The position numbers and the translations under genes are program-made. A stretch of 64,000 nt of DNA from Nageia nagi (lineage: Eukaryota > Pinophyta). Below the pieces are notes generated by a model. The model ran no database searches. It was not told where the DNA came from and was given only the letters and a program-made list of their open reading frames with translations. Shown one piece after another: positions 58,172-64,000 of the stretch. Numbering within the stretch: position 1 is the stretch's first letter; each line of letters begins with the position of its first letter. The stretch lies in NCBI GenBank assembly GCA_050084985.1, contig JBITNC010000002.1:2914001-2978000 (forward strand), in the 5' to 3' direction.

Positions 58172-60427
58172 GGAAGTATGCATTAGTATTCTTTGCTGAC
58201 ATATGGTATACAACAAAATGTGGGATGAACATCTCCATCATATGGACCATATTTTATGGATATTATATGAATATATTTTTATGCCAAATAGTTTAAATGT
58301 GAGTTTGGCATGACTAAAATTTTGTACCTTTGTCACATCATCAACCATGAGGGAGTTAGGGTGTATGAGCAAAAGATTACAGTTATTCAAGAGTGGCCAA
58401 CACCTATGACCCTAATGTAGCTGAGAGGATTTTTTACACTATGCAACAATTACAGGAGGTTCATGTGTGGCTTCTCCCACTTGTCTTCCCCCTAATGCAA
58501 TTGATCAAGAATGATGCATTCATTTGGAGTGAGAGTGCTTAAGAGGCCTTTGAGACACTCAAGAAGGTCATGTATGCATGTCCTTGCTTAGCTATTCTTG
58601 ATTTGTTAGTCCCTTTCACAATAGAGTGTGATGCATCCAAACTTGGTGTTGGAGTTGTACTCATGCAAAAGGGATAGCCAATTGCATTTGAAACTAGGAA
58701 ATTGTCTAGTGAAAGGAGAATTTCAATATGTATGATAAGGATATGCTGGCCATCATGCATGCATTAAAAAGGTTCAAGCAATACTTGGTTTGTGGTCCAT
58801 TCATCATCAAGAGTGACCATAATAACTTGAAGTACTTTGTCAGCTAATTAGATCTAAGTGAGAAATAACAAAGATGGGTGAGTAAGCTTTAATCCTTTGA
58901 TTTTGAGATCCAATACATCAAGGTAAAGAAGAATACAACTGATAATACATTATCTAGAAACCCATCCTTTTACTCTCTCTTTTATCACAACTAATTGGAA
59001 GAATATTGAAATGTTTAAATACAGTAATAATGAGTTTTCTCAAGGCATCCTAAGTGGGATGGTGAAGAATAAGAGGTACATGGTTAGGGATGAATTGATC
59101 TTGAAGAGAAATAAAATATTCCTAACTCTTAAATATTAAATGAAGGAGAAAGTGCTCCATGATTTGCATAACACCCGTTTTGTCAGTCACCCAAGAATTA
59201 CCAAGACATAGAAGGTGGTGAGGGAAAGGTTCACATGGAAGGGGTTGACGCATGAAGTTTTGCAGCACATTTAGGAGTGTGTACAATGCCAAGAAAATAA
59301 GGAGCATGTGAAGCCAATAGGATTGCTCTAGTCATTGCCCATTTCATAGTAGAAATAGGAGTCTATCTCCATGGATTTCATCAATGGTATTCTGAATGTG
59401 CAAGGTAAAGATAGTATATTTGTGGTGGTTGGTAGGCTCACCAAATTTACCCATTTCTTTTCCATCACTATCACATAAAAAATAATACAGTTAGTTTACT
59501 TATTCTTCAAGGAGATCTTTATATCGCATGGGTTGCTTAGGAGGATTGCGAGTGGCCTAGATAACAAGTTCATGAGCCTTTTTTGGTAAGATTTATTCTA
59601 AATGAGTGGCACCAACCTCAACTCAAGCACTAGCTACCATCCCTAATCATACAGATAGAAAAAAATTATCAACATATGGGTGGAGGGGTACTTGAGACAC
59701 TATGTGACCAGGCAACAATAAACATGGTTCAAGTGGCTCCACATTGGGGTGTATTGTTATAACTCCATGTATCATGTGTCCATGAAAATATCTCCCTTAA
59801 AATCTTTGTATGGTTATGATCCTCCTCATTTTACAAAGTTGATTTTTGATGAAGGTAGGGTCCAAAAAGCTAAAAATTTCTTGCTGAAATATCAAGATAT
59901 CATGAGAGCATTAAAGGAGAACCTACAGATGCCCCAAAATCACCAAAAGAAGTATTATGATTAGAACATGATGGAGAGGAAATTTGAGGTAGGAGACATG
60001 GTGTACATGAGGTTGCAACCATTTCGATAATCTTCTCTTAAGAAGAGGAGAGCAAAGAAGCTATAGCCTAGGTTCTTTAGGCCATATAAGATCCTCTACA
60101 AGGTAGGAGAGATTACCTACAAGTTGGAGCTATCCTTCGAGAGAAAAATTCACAACACCTTCCATGTCTCCCTCTTGAAGAAGGTTGTGGGATAGCAGGA
60201 CATTTCTTCCACTACTCTCCCCCACTTGATGATGAGGGATGACTAGTTTTGATTCCTAAGAGACTACTGGAGACTAGGGTCATTAAAATAAAGTCCAGAA
60301 AAATTCATGAGTATTTGATAAAATGGAGGGATTTTTCAGATGAGAACTCCATGTAGGAAGGAGAAGAGATACTTGCACATCCTACATTTAATTGCTTGAG
60401 GGAAAGCAATCTTGAAATGAGAGGCTT
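58172..60427 (+). pseudogene. Gypsy-D RNase H, integrase and chromodomain-like end
   Basis: Decayed plus-strand frames read EAFETLKKVMYACPCLAILDLLVPFTIECDAS (RNase H start) and, from about 59150, HDLHNTRFVSHPRITKT and CVQCQENKEH (integrase zinc domain). Then come ESISMDFINGI and a VVGRLTKFTHFF stretch (integrase core), KSLYGYDPP, and FFRPYKILYKVGEITYKLEL. It ends KIHEYLIKWRDFSDENSMW, as in chromodomain-bearing gypsy elements. Stops are frequent. Confidence 0.85.
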
Positions 60428-61570
60428 TGTGATGTCCCCCTTGCATAATTATAATTAATTATGGAATCCAACAAATTCCTCTTTATATTTTATTTTATTA
60501 TTTATTTATGCTTTAAGCTAATACTTGGTATATAAGACTTAATGGATCATTGAACCCCATTGTGAGCCCCAAGTGGTACGTCTCACTCCCAAGTGTAGAA
60601 TAGGTATTTTATGTACTTGGGGATCTCGATACATGATTATGGGAATCCAAAGGTCTATTTAGTACCTAGGTGGATGGATGAGCACTTGTATACATGCGTA
60701 AGCCTTATGGAGACTTCAAGACCCCCACATTGGCCCATAACACCCATGTTTCCCCCTTAAATGCCTATACATGCCTCCTAGACCCATGCATGCATCCTAG
60801 GATCCATGTGGAGCATGAGGGAGATCCAAATACCCACATTGAGCCTTGTTTGACTCCTAGGTGCCAACATTTGGGGATGAGAGGACTAGGTGATGACATT
60901 GAGGTGAGATCCAAATCCAAGTACCCATGTTGAGCCCTATTTGATTATTATTATTATCTTTGATACCATCCAAAGGAAAAGAGTCTTAGTGCAGTGCTAA
61001 GCAAACCCCTAGGTGCAACATCTAGGAGGATTAGTAGGCTAAGGGATCTTGTTAATATATGGATTTCGTACAACACTCTAGCCCATCTGATGGTATTTTG
61101 AGGTTGAGCTTCTACCTTTAGTTGTTTCTAAGATTTGAGGAGGGCTCATTCGATGAAGAGGATTCAGGTTCTGAGGGAGCAATAATGTCCCATTCACCAT
61201 TTGTCCATCCAGCAATGAGATATACACATTATACACTAGTTGGATCCATGGAGTCCAATCTCCAACCCTAAGGGCCTAATATTATATTTTTGATCATCAT
61301 TTATCTTATATACAATTTTTGGGTATTGGATCACCATATTTATCTTGTGTATGTTTTATTATTATAACGTTGTGGTGTAATTATCCATTGATGCATGTAT
61401 GAGCCAAATGTTGGTATCATTGTGTTGCGTAAATGTGTAATTGATTACCTAACCCTAATGTTGGCATTGTGAGGTAGTTGAAGCTTGTATTTGCACTTCT
61501 AGGCCAGACGTGGGTGTTTGTTTGGTTGAATTTGCTAATTTGCATTTGAGTTTTTAATTGAATCTTTAAA
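60428..61570 (+). repeat. Gypsy-D 3' LTR
   Basis: Collinear with 55812-56973 and followed by the ACCTA target duplication. Confidence 0.9.
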
Positions 61571-61599
61571 ACCTATTCTCTAGAATAAGGCAAATTTGA

Positions 61600-62770
61600 T
61601 TGCTTGAATTATGATTAAATATATTTGCAATATTTTACGTTTGAAGTGTTTTGAAAATAGTTTTGTTATATTATCAAAGAACTTGGGTGTATCACTATAC
61701 CGAATGTTGTTATGTGGTAGGTATGTGATGATGCTTTAGCTCATCTCCATATGCCTAAGAGAGTATGTGATAAAGAGGTATACTTTGTTAATACAATTGA
61801 TTTGATTATTTTGCTCTTCATCCTAGTAGTGGGGTTACATGATGATCTCACATAAAAGTTCATACCATGTATTTAGTCATATTGAAGTTTTCAAATTTTG
61901 GATCACTCATAAGTGTTAGTTTTTCCAAAATAAGTTATGTTGGTCAAAGTGACAAGTAAGAGGCTTGCTCATTTTGTCTTTAAAATATTTTCCATTTTTT
62001 CAAAGATTCATGGAGGGGGGGTCTAAAAAGATGATTACCCCATCTAGGACTTATGAAAAGATATTTTTGTAATGCCTCATCTGGAACTCATAACGAGATA
62101 CTAGAAGAAGGGCTTAAAAATGGTGTATTTTTTTATTTCCTGACTTGTTTGCTTGATTCTTAGGTCAATGTTTTAAATTGACTTAGTCTCTTGAATAGTC
62201 AAACTTGATGGGTCAAATCATAACTAAACCATGTTCTAATATTTTGTATTTGATGCATTTTTGAAAATAATTATGGTGTATACCAAAACGTAACTTGTGT
62301 CTATCTCCATACTATATGTTGTTCATGGTAGTTTTGTGATGAGACTTTAGTTTGTCTTTGTATGCCTAAGCAAGTATATGATAGTAAGCTTATCTTATGT
62401 ATACAATTGATTTGATTTTATTACTCTTTGTCCCAACAATGAGGTTACATGATGATCTTGTGCAAAAGGTGATCCCATGTTTTTAAATCATGTTCAATTT
62501 CTCTAAGCTTGAATCATTTGTGAGATTCAATCTCTTTTAAACATGTTACTTTGTTCAATTTATCAAATAGGAAGCTTGCTCATTTTATTTTTGATACATC
62601 TTGTTACCTCGTCAAGGATCTATGACAAGGCACCAAAAGAGGATTTTAAGAATTTTTGTGTGCATATATTGGTATATTTGTATGTATTTGTATTACCTTA
62701 TCTAAAATTTATGACAACATGCTAGAAGAAGGGCTTACAAAATTTGTATTTTTTGTTTAATTTTGCATTT
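61600..62770 (+). repeat. Two-copy direct repeat of about 610-620 bp
   Basis: Landmarks recur at constant distance: TACAATTGATTTGATT at 61792 and 62402, GGTTACATGATGATCT at 61833 and 62443, and CTAGAAGAAGGGCTTA at 62101 and 62722. Divergence is high. No coding sequence. The source is unknown. Confidence 0.75.
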
Positions 62771-63481
62771 TGCAAACCTACAAATTGGTGAACCTAATTT
62801 GAATTACAAACCCTAGAATTTTGATTTTAGGGCATTGCATTTTCTATGGAGTTTATTAATAAAAACCATAGGTTTTATTTGCTATGTGGTTGCATAAATT
62901 TTATACAAAATCAGTGGATCATATTGCTTGAAAATCATTACAAAAACTAGGACTTTTATTTTGGAAAATTTTATTTTTGCATAAAACTATAGATTTTGGA
63001 GGTCATTTCAGAAATATTGATGAGTTATTACATTATAAAATCTTACCTTGCTTACGAATTATCCTTATCGAAATATATTGGTAATGCTTGAAGATCATAT
63101 ATCACATATAATTGCTTATTAATCATCTCTTAATGAATTATGCAAAATATCATGTGTTACATTGATAATCTTATATGGCATACTATATCCTACATATGTT
63201 ATATTATTTGTTGCTCTAGGTGTTATGTTACTAATGAGTAGTAAAGGTATAGTACTATATGGCATTTCATGTTGTAAATATTTGACCAACAAACAACTTT
63301 TGAAGGTAACTATGGTCACTCAAACTAATAAAAAGGCTAATGATATTATTTTTCTTACCTAGAATCTAATGATGTTATTTCTCTTAATAAACATTCTAAT
63401 GTTGCAATTTATATTAATAAAATTCTAAGTTCTTGCATAGATATTAAAAATGATGAAATTCATAGCATTATTGGTGATGAT
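62771..63481. other. AT-rich, no gene recognised
   Basis: Short frames only. A plus-strand frame at 63162-63362 is hydrophobic at first and may belong with the following Asp-rich frame, separated by a stop. Confidence 0.4.
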
Positions 63482-63718
63482 GTGACTATTGTTAATGATC
63501 ATATTTCCTTTAATAGTGATGATGCCAATGATAACCATGATAGTGATATGCAAACCGTAGAGAAAGTAGTTCTTAAAAATGATGATATACCAATCATAGA
63601 TGAATATGAGCATGATAGTAATGATGATAATGATAGTAATGATTACAAGGATGATAGCGATAGTCATGATGATTATGATATTGATACAAATATTGATTCA
63701 TTATCATATATAGATTAG
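63482..63718 (+). CDS. Asp/Asn-rich low-complexity ORF
   Basis: The 78-codon frame is dominated by Asp, Asn and Ser (GATGAT/AATGAT triplets, strongest at 63600-63690). The same frame is open for some distance upstream and, after a stop at 63716, continues in short pieces to the window edge. It looks like a decayed coding or simple-sequence region. No family is recognised and it may be chance from the triplet repeat. Confidence 0.25.
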   Translation: MTIVNDHISFNSDDANDNHDSDMQTVEKVVLKNDDIPIIDEYEHDSNDDNDSNDYKDDSDSHDDYDIDTNIDSLSYID

Positions 63719-64000
63719 GAAATTGATGTGAATGAGTATTTTGATATTACATTTAATAATTATCATTTGAAAGAAAATTAGAAAAACTCAAGGAACATAT
63801 GTTAGATGATGAAAGATTATTTATGATGTTTCTTTATGATAAGATTATTTGACTGTATTTTACCAAGAATATTGAAAAACTTGTTTCTCACCATGGTGAT
63901 CAAAATAATAACATAAATAGTGATAGAAAAAATAGTGTAAAAAATATTCATGTTCCAAATGTTATCAATACTAATGCTTTGCTTGAAGAAAAGAAACTCA
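63719..64000. other. No gene recognised
   Basis: AT-rich with stops in all frames I read. It probably continues the region before it. Confidence 0.4.

Larger units (their letters stand above)
55812..61570 (+). mobile_element. Gypsy-D: Ty3/gypsy element with chromodomain-like tail
   Basis: LTRs at 55812-56973 (1162 bp) and 60428-61570 (1143 bp) both start TGTGATGTCC. ACCTA borders both ends exactly (55807-55811 and 61571-61575). The primer-binding site follows the 5' LTR. The internal region is only 3454 bp: a short gag-side remnant, then reverse transcriptase, RNase H, integrase and a C-terminal chromodomain-like end. Most of gag and protease are missing and stops are frequent, so it is dead. 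The two solo LTRs at 5202 and 6466 belong to the same LTR family. Confidence 0.93.

Noticed and set aside
1-64000. CRISPR arrays, rRNA or tRNA genes
   Set aside because: No regularly spaced short repeats with unique spacers, and no rRNA or cloverleaf-like sequence was recognised. The tRNA-Met complementary words are primer-binding sites of retrotransposons.

Overview
The window looks like a piece of a large seed-plant nuclear genome. It holds one recognisable host gene, a plant-type molybdenum-flavin aldehyde oxidase with long introns, and most of the rest is LTR retrotransposon sequence. I see no rRNA, tRNA, CRISPR array or bacterial-style operon. The size of the introns and the density of retrotransposons would suit a gymnosperm or another large-genome plant, but the species cannot be read from the sequence.

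Left part, 1-11472: degenerate transposon sequence. It starts with a Ty1/copia pol remnant (minus), then a short hAT-like element with an 8-bp target duplication (630-1255), an LTR-like block (2459-3679), and two solo LTRs of one family in opposite orientation only 34 bp apart (5202-6431 and 6466-7713, each with a target duplication). A TRIM-like pair of LTRs with almost no internal region follows (about 9015-10760).

Middle, 11473-27878, minus strand: six exons of an aldehyde oxidase gene (start codon at 27878). The exons join in frame with GT-AG introns into 1205 codons. They carry both 2Fe-2S clusters, the FAD domain and most of the molybdopterin domain. The last part, including the region of the catalytic glutamate, was not found and would lie to the left. 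Intron 5 is 10.5 kb and contains a solo LTR, a truncated gypsy element, a copia remnant and a LINE tail. Intron 2 contains a gypsy integrase fragment and an unrecognised antisense ORF.

Right-middle, 28331-55811: an AT-rich stretch with a 49-bp tandem repeat, then a nest of retrotransposons. An old copia element (copia-A, 31422-51453, plus) carries a solo LTR inside its 5' LTR (31581-32784) and a gypsy element (gypsy-B, 39021-49679, minus) inside its reverse transcriptase. Gypsy-B is itself split in gag by a young copia element (copia-C, 42885-48013, minus) with 405-bp LTRs differing at five positions. Most junctions have target duplications, and LTR divergence falls in the order the nesting predicts. 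A LINE relic follows (about 51735-53830).

Right end, 55812-64000: a gypsy element with a chromodomain-like tail (55812-61570, duplication ACCTA), of the same LTR family as the solo LTR pair near the left end, then a two-copy tandem repeat of about 610 bp and a low-complexity Asp-rich reading frame. I found no evidence for a new enzymatic or defence system. The most interesting content is the datable insertion nest, the bZIP-site repeats in the solo LTR, the inverted solo-LTR pair and the transposon-filled aldehyde oxidase gene.
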